DNA of 64,000 nucleotides from Lineus longissimus (lineage: Eukaryota; Nemertea; Pilidiophora; Heteronemertea; Lineidae), in the NCBI RefSeq assembly GCF_910592395.1, contig NC_088319.1, positions 12,646,001-12,710,000 on the forward strand, given 5' to 3'. Under the pieces are notes generated by a model. The model saw only the letters and a list, made by a program, of their open reading frames with translations. It was not told the DNA's origin and did not search any database. A program made the position numbers and the translations under genes. Below are positions 23,501-35,500 of the stretch, in pieces; the first letter of the stretch is position 1, and every line of letters starts with the position of its first letter.

Positions 23501-26500
23501 AGTAAACAGTTCATTTAACATGATTCATAATTGGCAAATGAAGCATGAAGCTTCAATGAATATAAAACGCTTGGCACGCGGTACCCCAAATAAACTTGAC
23601 AATTTTCCAAATTGCCGTTGTTATAAATCCGTATCAGCCCACCCCCGACTTTGACAAGGCCTCATTTTGACACAAAAGGCCTTTATTACTCACTATACCC
23701 CTGCACGAGAACACTTAATAAGTCTAATACGACTTCAAAAGCTACTTCTGCGATTATAATTGAGATTTTGAAAAGTGACCCGCTGTGTTTTCATTGAGTG
23801 TGGCACCCCAGGGTACGCACTTGTGCCCTATTGATAGAATTTTTATAACGAGATAGAGTGGATCAAGACAGGTTGGAACCTTATCAACAAGGTTGGAGAG
23901 ATCAACGATTTAACAAACAAATTGGAGAAAAACATAAGTATTATTCCATTCAGGTCCTTAGCGGCTAAAAATAACCAAGATTTGGCGAATTAAATAGGTC
24001 CGTGCATCACGTCATCATGCATATCAGCCAGCACAAAGACAATTGCTGATGATTATGGCTAGATTCCAGTTGGGATTGAAATAAGAATGGCATGAAAATT
24101 CAGTCAGACTCTAAATTTTCACTACTTCTGTAGAATGGAAGGTGACTGGGCAGGAGACAGCTTCCTGACAATGCCAGTAATAATGTCATTGGTCATTTAA
24201 GCGACGAAGGCACAGTGACAACGGAGCAGCTCACACTCTTAGATAAGGACATCAAAGCGCATGCCCAAGTCCCCCAAAATACTGTTGAAGCTCTGAGCCT
24301 GCCACGCAAGATCACGAGCTAAGTTATCGTGATCGAAAGCTTTTCCTAAGTACCCATAATGCTAATCAGAGTCATCGAGTTTAAAACTATAAAACGTCAG
24401 GGTGACCCTTGGTCTGAGGCCATGTCAAGGGATTTATGCCAACTGCAAGCTTAGCAGAGCTAGTCGAACCTAGCGTCAATCCCTACGCTTAGCTCCCAGG
24501 GTTAAACTCAAACAAGAGCTGTTTATTTTACAAATATAAATTATGAAATTATCCTCAACAGGGTTTTTAGCCGATAATGACTGGTTCATGGGGGCGGTCA
24601 GTTGGCAGGGCTATCCGAAGAGTGACCTTGTTTCTCCCTAAATCCAGGGGTGATGGTGATGTCCATGACATCGGTAGCCAAGCGAAGATTTCAAATCCCC
24701 CCCCCTCCAAGTTGTAAGAACATACATTTATTGACACGAGAGCATTGTTTGGAAAACTCACAGACATGTCAATACAGAACGGTGGTATCAATTCAACGTA
24801 AGATATGATGACAGCCAGAACACCCTTTAAGTCAAGACACATTTGTGACTCGCTCTACCAAAACTAGGCGCTTGTCGCATCTGAACTTGACAGGTTGATA
24901 CGGACTTGTTGTTCATTTCCCTATTGTAGACCTTTTGTGAAATCTATTACAAACTGATTTGGTCACATTTCACAAAAGGTCTACAATAGAGAAATGAACA
25001 ACAAGTCCGTATCAACCTGTCAAGTTCAGATGCGACAAGCGCCTAGTTTTGGTAGAGCGGGTCACATTTCATGTGTGGTCTGTCGGCTCTTCTCATGTCT
25101 TCTAACAACAAAGGTCACTTCTCATTCAATATTCTGTGATTAATTTTGATTTAAGAGATACCTACATGAACATCTGCGGTTTCCTGCATTCTTGCATACA
25201 CAGCTTGTGGGACACCTATTTTGTCTGGTATGTGTCAATGTATGAATCTGTCAAAGATTTCCTTTATCGTCTGCCATGATACCTCGTGATAACTCATATC
25301 TAGATTGATTCTCACAAAGCAGCTGCGATTGACTTTGATAAATAGTCGCATACCCTTTGTGTCGGGGAAGATTTAGACTTGATAGTCAATAGATCCGATG
25401 GTTTCTTTATCAGTATGTTTGTACTCCAAATGTAGATTTGACTCTTTGTGTGTCGTATTGGGATTGGCATGATGCACACATTTGAAATTCAAATATGACT
25501 TTTGATGAATATGAAATGTTTTCTGGGGGTAGGGGAAGGAAGTGTAATTGGGAAGCCAATATGCTCGGCATAGAGATAGAAATGTCTGTTGGCGAAAGGG
25601 TGAGGGAAATATGAGAACGGGTTAAGAATTGCACTTCCCCAAAGTACGGATTAGTGTTTTGAAGGGGTATTTCCTGTGGGTTGGAAGGTGTTTGCAGGTA
25701 GCAGGGGTGTTTGCAGTCTGCTGCCCTATTTTGAGGGATGTCACCACCATTCTTCCAGTTTCCTACTCTGCTTACCTTTTATCTAGCACTGTGATAATGT
25801 CGTGGGCCTTGTACTCGAGGTAATCTTTAGAACTCAGGTTTGGAGGGGAATCTTTGATTGCCTTCACTTGTTCTGGCTTGATCTGGAAGGACACAAAAAA
25901 CTCTCGATTAAACATCTCAGCTCATAGAATAGACTCTTAAGCGTTAATATTCCAGTTTTTCCCTGGCTTTTGATAAAAGTAAACAAAACTAGAATGAAAA
26001 GAAACTGGGAAAATTAAGAATTAAAAAGCTTTCAAACGAGACAATAATAATCTGCATTTAGACCTACCATAAGATAAGTGTCATCGAACAAACACATAAA
26101 GATGGTTCGACGCACCATCTTGAATGTCCGCATCTGAACTCCTGATAGATACTATTACATCCACAAAATTACTCTGAATTACCCGCAATAAGTCCAATGG
26201 AAAGAGAGCCTCTTGTTACCCTATAGAATGATTTTTAAATGATATTGCTCCAGGTTTTTAATTTCACAGCACCCTTCCAAGAGAAAGCTCTTCAAGTCCT
26301 TCCAGCTTGAAAGGTCACACTGAGATATAAATAAGACAGTTCATAATTCGCCTCGAGCATATGCATGTATGTTCCACCAGTTATATTCTCCCAACAGATC
26401 CGAATAAAACTTCTCAACGACTCCACTAAATAAGATCTATGTCCTTTCCTCACTGGGTCTTCCTATGAACTGATTTCTGAGTCGTTCTTCCAGGAGCTCT

Positions 26501-29500
26501 GATCCTGTCAGGCACCCTGTGTGCTTATCACGGTTTTTACAATAGGCCTGATCCGGGCCGTGATTACCTGGCCCTATGCCAATCTCGACGGTGTACCTCT
26601 TGTGGTATTGTTTACGCGTTCATGTAAGCCTGAGTGTTGTTATTCGCAAGAAAGATAAGCAGCACATATCCGGGAAGAGGCTCCAAAAACATCACCAAGT
26701 GAGAACCACAAGATTAAGGGGAATTACGCGTGGATAGAAATATCAAGAATTGATATATTTATGGCATAAATCTTGTACAAACACATCCTAAGAACCACGC
26801 GAGTTGAGTAGCACAAACTGAGAACGACAATACGTTTGACTACTATTTGAATAGATTTATGAAGAATTGATATAATAAGAGTATTGAATGAACCTTGTAT
26901 CAACACAATCAAAGAACTCGTTTAACAAGAAATATTAAATAATTGCAAGAAAAAAATATGTGTGATACAAGGAATCCTTTATGATACGATATGACCCGGC
27001 CGTCCAAGTTCTACTCTAAACCACACACTTTTTGTTGGCATTTTATTTTTACGGATTTCGCGAATAATAAGTTTGGTGTACATTTCACTTAGTGTTTTTC
27101 ACAACCCTTTAACAGTTATTTCGATCAGACTTCCATTTTCTTGGCCACATATTGTCACTGTTATCTGTAACGCCAAAATAAGGCATGCAACTTGTCTGGG
27201 TTTACAGTATATATGCATTACGCTGCATGATGCCAATCGTTCAATTGTCAGACAATTCCTCGCCAATAATTGATGATAAATTGGTCAATGATTTCTTTTC
27301 AGATACACATGAGTGACACTTGCCAAGTATAGGCCTTCAGGCTTTTCTATCAAAATTCTGATAATCTCATAATTAATGTCAATCAATGAATGTGTATATG
27401 AGTGCTAGCAGTAGTCAGAAGCAGCCAGTCATGGCTAACAATGGCTAATGACTTCATCTACTGCATTCACTCATTATGAGTATTTGTTCATTGCAACAAC
27501 GGTTTGGTACCAATTGGGTTTATTTGCCTAGCATACTGACAGCTCTAGATTGAGACGGTCCCTCCAAATCATCCAATGCCAACGACCTAGGAGTGCTTTA
27601 CCAACCGTTAGTTAAATTGAAAATTGGTGTCGCAGGGCGATCACAAAAGTGCGAGCTAAACCCTTCCATCAATAATGTGGTAATTGAACAAGAAAAGCCG
27701 AGCAAGTCTTATGATCAGGCCAAGCAAATGTGCATAGTGCATATAATTGGGGGGGGGGGGCATCGGTTGTGGGGGGTGGGGCATCGGTTGCGTGTCAGAA
27801 TAGGAAACCTTCCAATTCTGATATTGCAAGTCTGGAGCCCTCCCCTCCCATGTAGATTTGGGCCTTTTGAGACAAAAAGTTGTCTTTCATTTGGTTTAAG
27901 ACCAAAATTGAGTTTATGTTTCAAGTGTCTTTTTGTAAAAGCCTCTGGTACAATGTCAGATAAGATGGTACAATCATAGCCTCTGTGCGCATTCAGTTGC
28001 TATCTCACTAAAGGGAATATAATTGTACTGGGGCTATCATTGTATTGTTTACCTAATGCCTCTTCTTTCTGATATGATGAGCAAGAGACTCGAACTTCAA
28101 AGTCGTTCCGATTTGAGAGCACACTGCTAAAAGCTGAGCCTAATCAGGCGAGGTTTCAACTCACTTCAAATGAAGATCATCTCTCCTATGATTTCGTGCC
28201 CGATATGTATTACGCACAAACATGTTTATGAAAATCACAAAAGGTTTTCATTGAATGGTCACGTGCGTTGGACTTGGGGCCAAATCGTGTTGAAGTCGTT
28301 GAGAACTTGTTGTTATGAAAAGTTGGGAAGGTTTCGCGTTTGTTTTTTAACAATTGTCGAGCTTGTTATGGCAAAAGGAAGATATTTGTCTAGTAAACTT
28401 TTTAGGTTTACAAAAGCTAGGCTTATAATCTTCACAGACAATGGGATTAACCCTTCAAGTCCAAAAGCACTATAAACTGGGTCAAAACAAGTTGGACTGA
28501 CACATCATGTTGGCTGGAGTCCTCCCACCCTGTCGGCTGGAGTCTTCCCACCCTGTCGGCTGGAGTCCTCTGGCCCGGTTGGCTGGAGTCCTCCCACCCT
28601 GTAGGCAGGAGTTTTCCCACCCTGTCGGCTGGAGTCCTCCGACTTTGGTGGTCTGACCGAGTGATTTGGATAATGGTCTGCTCATGATCCAAACCTTCCT
28701 CAAAAGTACTTTCCCAATTCTCCTCATATAACACATGTTGTCTAAGACACTTCAAATTTGCCCGATCACCCGACCTGTATTTTGCAACCTGACAAATATA
28801 GGTGAAAACATAGAAAAGGGAGACAAGATATTACAGACACGATTTCTCCAGACGTATTTGTCGATTTAGCATAGCTTCCGACTATTGAGGCATAGCGACG
28901 AATAGCGGGCATTTCCTACAGAATGTCTTTATACGGGATCCTCGGGCTATTAAACATTTCACGATTGGCGCGATCATAGCCCTGACATTTAGCCTGTTAG
29001 CGTCTAAGGTGTGGAACACTTATGGACACCGCCAGGCCAGACAGATGTATTTCTTCCTGCTTCTGCTTTAAATGCATGTATGTGGAGTCATCCTGCCCTG
29101 TCATACCAATGCATACATGCAGGATAATACAGGTGCTACCACTTTGCCTTTTGTATTCTTCCTGTTCCAGAGGGGACACCGACCAGGAGGTCAAATTTAA
29201 TGGCTACATCTAAAGGAACTTTACGAAGTGTTGCATGTCCCCATTCCTTCAAATATTCCTGGTTTTACAACAGGAACCACAACATTCTTCTCCCTTGGCC
29301 TTAGATTTCATCCAATTAATGGGCAAATAGCTTAAAGTCATTTTGAACTCTCAGAAGTCAATTGACGCCAGAGGACGGCCGTGTTATTCTTTAGAAATTG
29401 TTCCAAGCTAATCATTCGCAATTAATTCTTAACCCTTTAACTGTCAGGTATAGTTTCAAGAAAAACAATCACGGCTTTGACTGGCGATGTTTATTAGTTC

Positions 29501-32500
29501 GAAGTTCGGAGAAAACGTGAATGGACACTCTGCAAGGCTTGGTGCCCGTTTTTGTAAAAATCTCGAATTGCTGAAACGCTGCGACTGGCTGGCTGCCAGC
29601 GTCAAGATCTGTTTTGTCATTTCGTTTTTAATCCAGCCACTCGAAAACTGTTGTCTTAACTCTTTATACAGGAAAGCAGTTTAACCATAGCCGTCTGGCT
29701 CCGGTAAGAAAATATGGACATTCGACAAACAAACTGGAAATTATAACCCAAATGTTTAAACTAAGCTAGCTTGTTCTGGCCATGTACAGTCTTTACTGTG
29801 TCCCTCAGCTTGTCATGGTGCCTAATGTTTGCAAAAATTTGTTTTAGTTCAAACTGTTTCCACGAATCCGATTCCTAATGATAAACCAAATTGAGGGGAG
29901 CAAGACTCTTAAAGCTGGGAACCTTTCCTGGTTTAACAGTATTAAGTTTTGGAACCAAATTCTTCACATGCCAGCAAGTTCTTTATGAAAGTTTTGTTTT
30001 CAAATATTTATGCCGATTCTGGTTCCGATGAGTAACTTTGTTTTCTCGTCACTACGGACTTGCCATAGTTGTGTTGTTCATGACGCCGGACGTAAGTTAA
30101 TCCTTTCCCCTCGGATTCAGGTCATTAACTCGGCATATTTCTCCTAAACGTCAGTCCTCACACGAATCTCATACCCAAAGTGCAGTGGAAAGCAAGTCAA
30201 ATCACGAGTCACAATTTCCTTTGGTTGTTCACCGAAGACGTCAGGAGTAACGCTGGGGGCCAATTTTAGACATGAGCAGGAGGTAATCGTACTTCAGACT
30301 TGTATGAATTGCCAAACATGCCAATTAGACTTTTCCCCTTGTCAATCATACTCAATCAATCCCCACAAAACTATTACTTTCGGAAAGGTTACAAAAACAC
30401 AATCTGACTATTTCATTCACGGATTCTCTGTTCAGTTGATGTACGAATGGCGCTATAAGTCTGCGAATTGTCAGGCCAGCCAATCCTCTAAAACATGATT
30501 ATGTCACAATGAAAGTTTTTCCAGACAGCAACATAACACAACTTTGCCAACAACAATACAAGTTTGTCATTTCTTAACCAATTTAGGTTGGGGTATAATT
30601 AATAGGAGTGTCACTGTCATTAAGATGAGAAATGGGACATACGACAGAAATGTTTCAACATAAGGTGCAATGATTGTACAGCAAAAGGAGAAAAAACAAC
30701 TTGGTTTTAAATTCGGCTGACTTATAGTTCTTTATAAAGACAATACGTCAGATATCTAGTTTATCTTTTTGAAACCTTCTGTTTGATTTCGTATTTCCAA
30801 TTACATAAAGGACGGTCCAGAAATTTTGATCTTACCTGCGGCAGTAACGTGACTAACTCAGAAAACTTCGGTCGTGACGTCGGCTCATGCTCCCAACATT
30901 TCACCATGATGGCGTTGTAATACTCCTTCGGACAACAGTCCGGCATCTCCAATCGTTGACAGTTGGGTTTGTCGATCGCGTCGAGGATCTGTTGGCCTGT
31001 CATGGCCGCCCAAGGCTGGAACCCGTATGAAAACATCTCCCACATCGTCACGCCGAACGCCCAGACGTCACTTGAAGAGGTGAATTTTAAGTAGTTGATA
31101 CACTCTGGAGCACACCTGTAACAAGACGAGAAATGTTAACGTCGGTTTTATCCATTTAGGGCGGCCATTTTGGATTCACGTTGTCACTTGCCATGAGCAT
31201 GTTTGTAACTGACATGAAGTTGATGTTTTAGTTTTGTTTTAGACTTGTCATGTTTGTGTAAATGTTGTTTATCCACAAAGACAAACGCTTTGATTGTAGT
31301 TTTAGGGGACCTATTTCTAAATTTAGGTTGCCCGTTAATCAAGCAAATTAGACCTGCTGAATACAGACGTTAGAGCAACGCAATTTCGTTATTGCATAAG
31401 AAAAATAACTTACCAGGCTATAGGAAGTTTGAGATTGACATTAAAATTTGTTTGATAATAATCTTTTCCCAATCCTAATGCTCGAGATAAACCAAAATCA
31501 CTGATTTTCACCTGAAAATGAAAATTCAAAGTAAATTTTGGTGAAAACAGAGAAAGTTTTGAGTATTTTATCTACTGGTCAGTTGTGTGAGACACACTCT
31601 CAATTGTTCTCAAAAGACACTGGAAACCATCTTGGAATGACCCATCTCATTGATTGTAAGAATTGGGATTTGTATCACCAAAATTCTCAGAATTGACAAT
31701 GAACTTATCAGGACTATGATAAAACAACTTTCCTTTCTTCTTTCATTTCACAAATCAAACACCAATTCGACACAATTGAACTTTACATATACCACTACTG
31801 CCACCTGGTGTCACCAAACCTAACTACTCACCCTATCCTTGGCAAAAACTAGTGCATTCCTAGCTGCTAAATCCCTATGAATCAACCGTTTACTCTCAAG
31901 GAACTTCATTCCGTCCGCTATCTGCTGCGCAAAGTCACACAAAGAAGTCACTGGAAAACTCAGCCGTAAGTTCGGTTCCTTTAAACATTCTAATAGCGAC
32001 CGCAAGGGCGCTAGCTCAGTCACTAACATGAGACAGTCCTTGTCTAAAACTACTCCGAACATTCGTACAATGTTTTCGTGGTCGATAGTGTGCATGACTG
32101 TCACTTCGCGTAAAAAGTCTGATGTACGCATTGACGGCACTTCCTTTGTCGTTTCTGGTCCCGGACTTGGTTCCATTTTCTCTTTGTTAAGACGCTTTAT
32201 TGCTACTTGTATCTGAAAGAGGTTTAGAGAAATAAGAATTTAGAAAATTGTCTTCTGCTGTGGAACTCATCATCAAATGTTCAACAACCGAAATCACCTC
32301 CCTCACTATATGTCAGTGTTTGTCTGATAGTAATACAGGGTCCTTGTAACAAATGACCCCACCAAGTGATAATTCTCTGCACCTCTGATGGACTCTACCT
32401 CTGGCAAGAAAGAGTCACCTGGCAAATGAACCCAACTGCCGCCTAACTGTAGCGTGTATCCCGCTGCCTTGGAGGAGTAATACTCCTTGGAGAATAACGC

Positions 32501-35500
32501 CCCCAAGAGCAGATCTAGACTTACTCTCTCCCCATCCTCATTGGTCCATATCCCCTGCTGCACCACGCCGAACTCTCCCTCGCCAAGGTTCTTCAATATC
32601 GTAATGGAATCCAATGGAATGATGTGTTTACTTGACTTCACGGCCGGACGGTGATCAGGCGAGCTCTTGATGGCCGCCTTGCCATCCACTCGCATCGACA
32701 TACGCTGAAACAGGGAAGAAATATTTAGCATTTCTGTTTAGCATTACTATGATACTGAATAATGCCAACTGTCTGCAGAAGACAGGATTATCACCAGAAA
32801 CCGAACTGCTCCAGTGACGTTAATAGACATAGCAACAAGTACAGTCTGGTCGCCACACAACCGTGACACCAAGTCATCCAGGGACCAGATTCTGTGTACA
32901 TGTTCATGAAAATGTGCCGATCTATTTATTGATTGATAAAGGTACGATGCTTAGAAAATGTCGTGAGTGCACAGTACTGTCACATGACGTAGTTTCATTT
33001 GCAGATTGTTTGGAAAATAAGAGAAGAGGCTCGAGCGTGATGTTAGTTTCGAGTTATTGATCAACAAGTCTAAGCCAAGATGCCATTTCTTGAGCTGTAG
33101 ACACTAAATATATATATATGTAGCTGAAGTTCAGCCAAGGAGACAGCCCTCTAGATAAAATCTTATGTAACATCATCATCATCCAAGCGTCATGATCCTT
33201 GTGGATCTTTGCCTCAAACGGAGCGTACAATATTGTCAGTTTGTCACATAACTTCATTGCGCCTACTGAAGAAACGCTCAAGTAATATTAGGACATGTAT
33301 TGAGTTCTTGAGCATTTGAATCAGTTTTAGGAACCATTTCATGAGCTCTCAAACCCATCTGTAACACACTTCTCAAAAGGTTGGTGGCAATAATACGTCA
33401 CAAGAATCCCTAACAACAACGAGATTCCACTACAGAGCATAACAGCATAGCATACGACAGGCCATAGCAGAGACTTTTGCAAAAAGTCCATGCTCTATAA
33501 GGATAGCATGATAGTAACTGTCACATGAAACTTCTTTGTGACAATGATCTGATAATCAGACATCTATACAAGAAAACAGTCTGATGAAGAGACTGTTTAG
33601 CGCTCCACTTCAGATAAGCTGTCAGTGTATGTGACATATCTCTAATCCGGAAATCCGATGCCAGCTCTTTTTATACGAGCTCAACTAAACGTCATATTCA
33701 CGCAGCAAGTCAAAAGAAAAGGAAAGGTTGCCTGTAGCTAGAAATGCCAGGAAAGTCAGTGATCCAATGGTGTCACCAAAACTGATCTTAGTAGTGGGGC
33801 CAGCTCAGAGAAATATACATTAAGTCAGCAACAAGCTGAACTTCCTTTTTGGCACAAATTTGCTACCACACGAAAGGTATCATGTCTGCTGGCATCATGC
33901 AATCTTGTGTTAGTGCCTAGAGATACAGAAAAACGCCTGCTGATATCCGCATCCTCAGCAGCTGATGAAGAACACGTGTGTACACATGTAGTAATCGACT
34001 GAGCGCTCTGCACTTCCTGGAAGGCACGTGGAGCTGTGGCTGCTGCCAAAGAGGATTCAGAAGTCAGTGGCATAGTGGGTAGAGCGCCACGCTCATAATC
34101 CTAATCATGATAAAGTGTTGAAGGTACAATCTCTACAACCTACAAGCCTGAAGCACACTCAGTGATAAGTCTCAAAAGAGGTTAACTGATGCATACATTT
34201 ACATAAAGAACCAGCAGCTGACAAAATGCTTTATTGTTGCCGGCCCCCAGGATCAGTCCCAGGAGCCTGAGCAGCCCCAGACTGGTCTGGGATCACTGCC
34301 AGGCACTAAATAATTCCTTGATGAGCAGAAAGACCATGTTGGCCTAGGGTGTATCAAAGATAAGAGGGATTTGCTGTCTGTTTTGTCTGATATGTTCAAT
34401 TGTCAGTCCGGACCTGATGCAGACGCCAGGAATTAGGATATCAAGGCCTGGTTGCTAAAACTGTATCAGCAGCAACATTGGCAGTCCTAACGCTACCATT
34501 GTAAATGAAATGTACTAATGGAGATGACACAAAGTTGAGCTAATGATGGTGTTAGTGTCTTATGCCAATTGTGCAACGAGGCCCAGCTTTCAAAATCTCA
34601 CTCAACAATAGAGGCAGTTGAACATGAGTGATGTGCCTCTGGTCTCAAGTAAGTCAGTGCCGAATTTGAAACCAAGACTTACAAATGTTAACGGCTGACC
34701 TTATCAGCCTCAATCTCCCTGAAACCAATTTTAAGGACTCTCAGCACCAGACAGGGCCCCCAAGATTTTCAATCTCAAGGACACCACTTGTCTCTATTGT
34801 ACACAACCAATAATGTGGGTTCCGAGAGACAATAAACACTGACATGCATCTTCAAAATCAATTTTTCCAACCACTGCCTCAGATCCTGTACATCTCTGAG
34901 AAGACGCATTACCATTCATCCACTTGACGCGAGCGGAGTTAATTAGTTTCAGCATGTCTTGCAATACTGCTTATGGGAGAGCTATTCCATTCTGTGGCAG
35001 AGTCGCTGGGGTAGAGTGCTAATTGGAGAGCGTGCTAGCTTGTGTGACAGAGTCATTGGGATAGACCATGACTTCACTTCACTTGAGTAGAGTAGGTTAT
35101 TTGTTTGGTATGATTGTTTGTTTTCAAGTAGAAGAGACGTTGTTCGCTTTCAATGGTTTAATTCATTTCAAGAAGAAATTGACTCATTCTTGTTGAATTT
35201 ACTGCCTTGCAGGAACATGACAGCGCTCAGAGCAAAAGAACTGAAAACCTCCCCTGTGAAACTTCATCCTTGGGACAGAGCAGGAATGGTTTAATTTAGA
35301 TTTGGTACGATATAAAAGTCTCATATGTCAGAAGGGGTTAACACTGAATCAGATATGATCTTATTTAGAGATAATATGTTCTAACGATGCCCAATCAATC
35401 ACAATCAATCAAACAGTCGTCAGGAAGCCTATTATAAGATCAAATCAAAACTGTATTGGTGTTCCAGTTGACGATCTGCCAAAATATCAACTAACATAAC

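Larger units (their letters stand above)
22882..25775 (-). other. TNK2 intron 7 with two related foldback elements
   Basis: A 2.9-kb intron containing two copies of one palindromic element, at 23224-23430 and 24845-25065, in opposite orientation. I see no exon. Confidence 0.65.

Noticed and set aside
28447-28755. Minus-strand frames rich in PTGWEDSS and similar repeats
   Set aside because: Translation of the 23-bp minisatellite. 23 is not a multiple of 3, and the peptide repeat arises in two overlapping frames alike.
32306-32524. Extension of the kinase frame past the donor at 32524 (SLDLLLGALFSKEYY...)
   Set aside because: It reads into intron 3. A consensus GTAAGT ends the exon and exon 4 resumes the kinase strand with IQVAIK.
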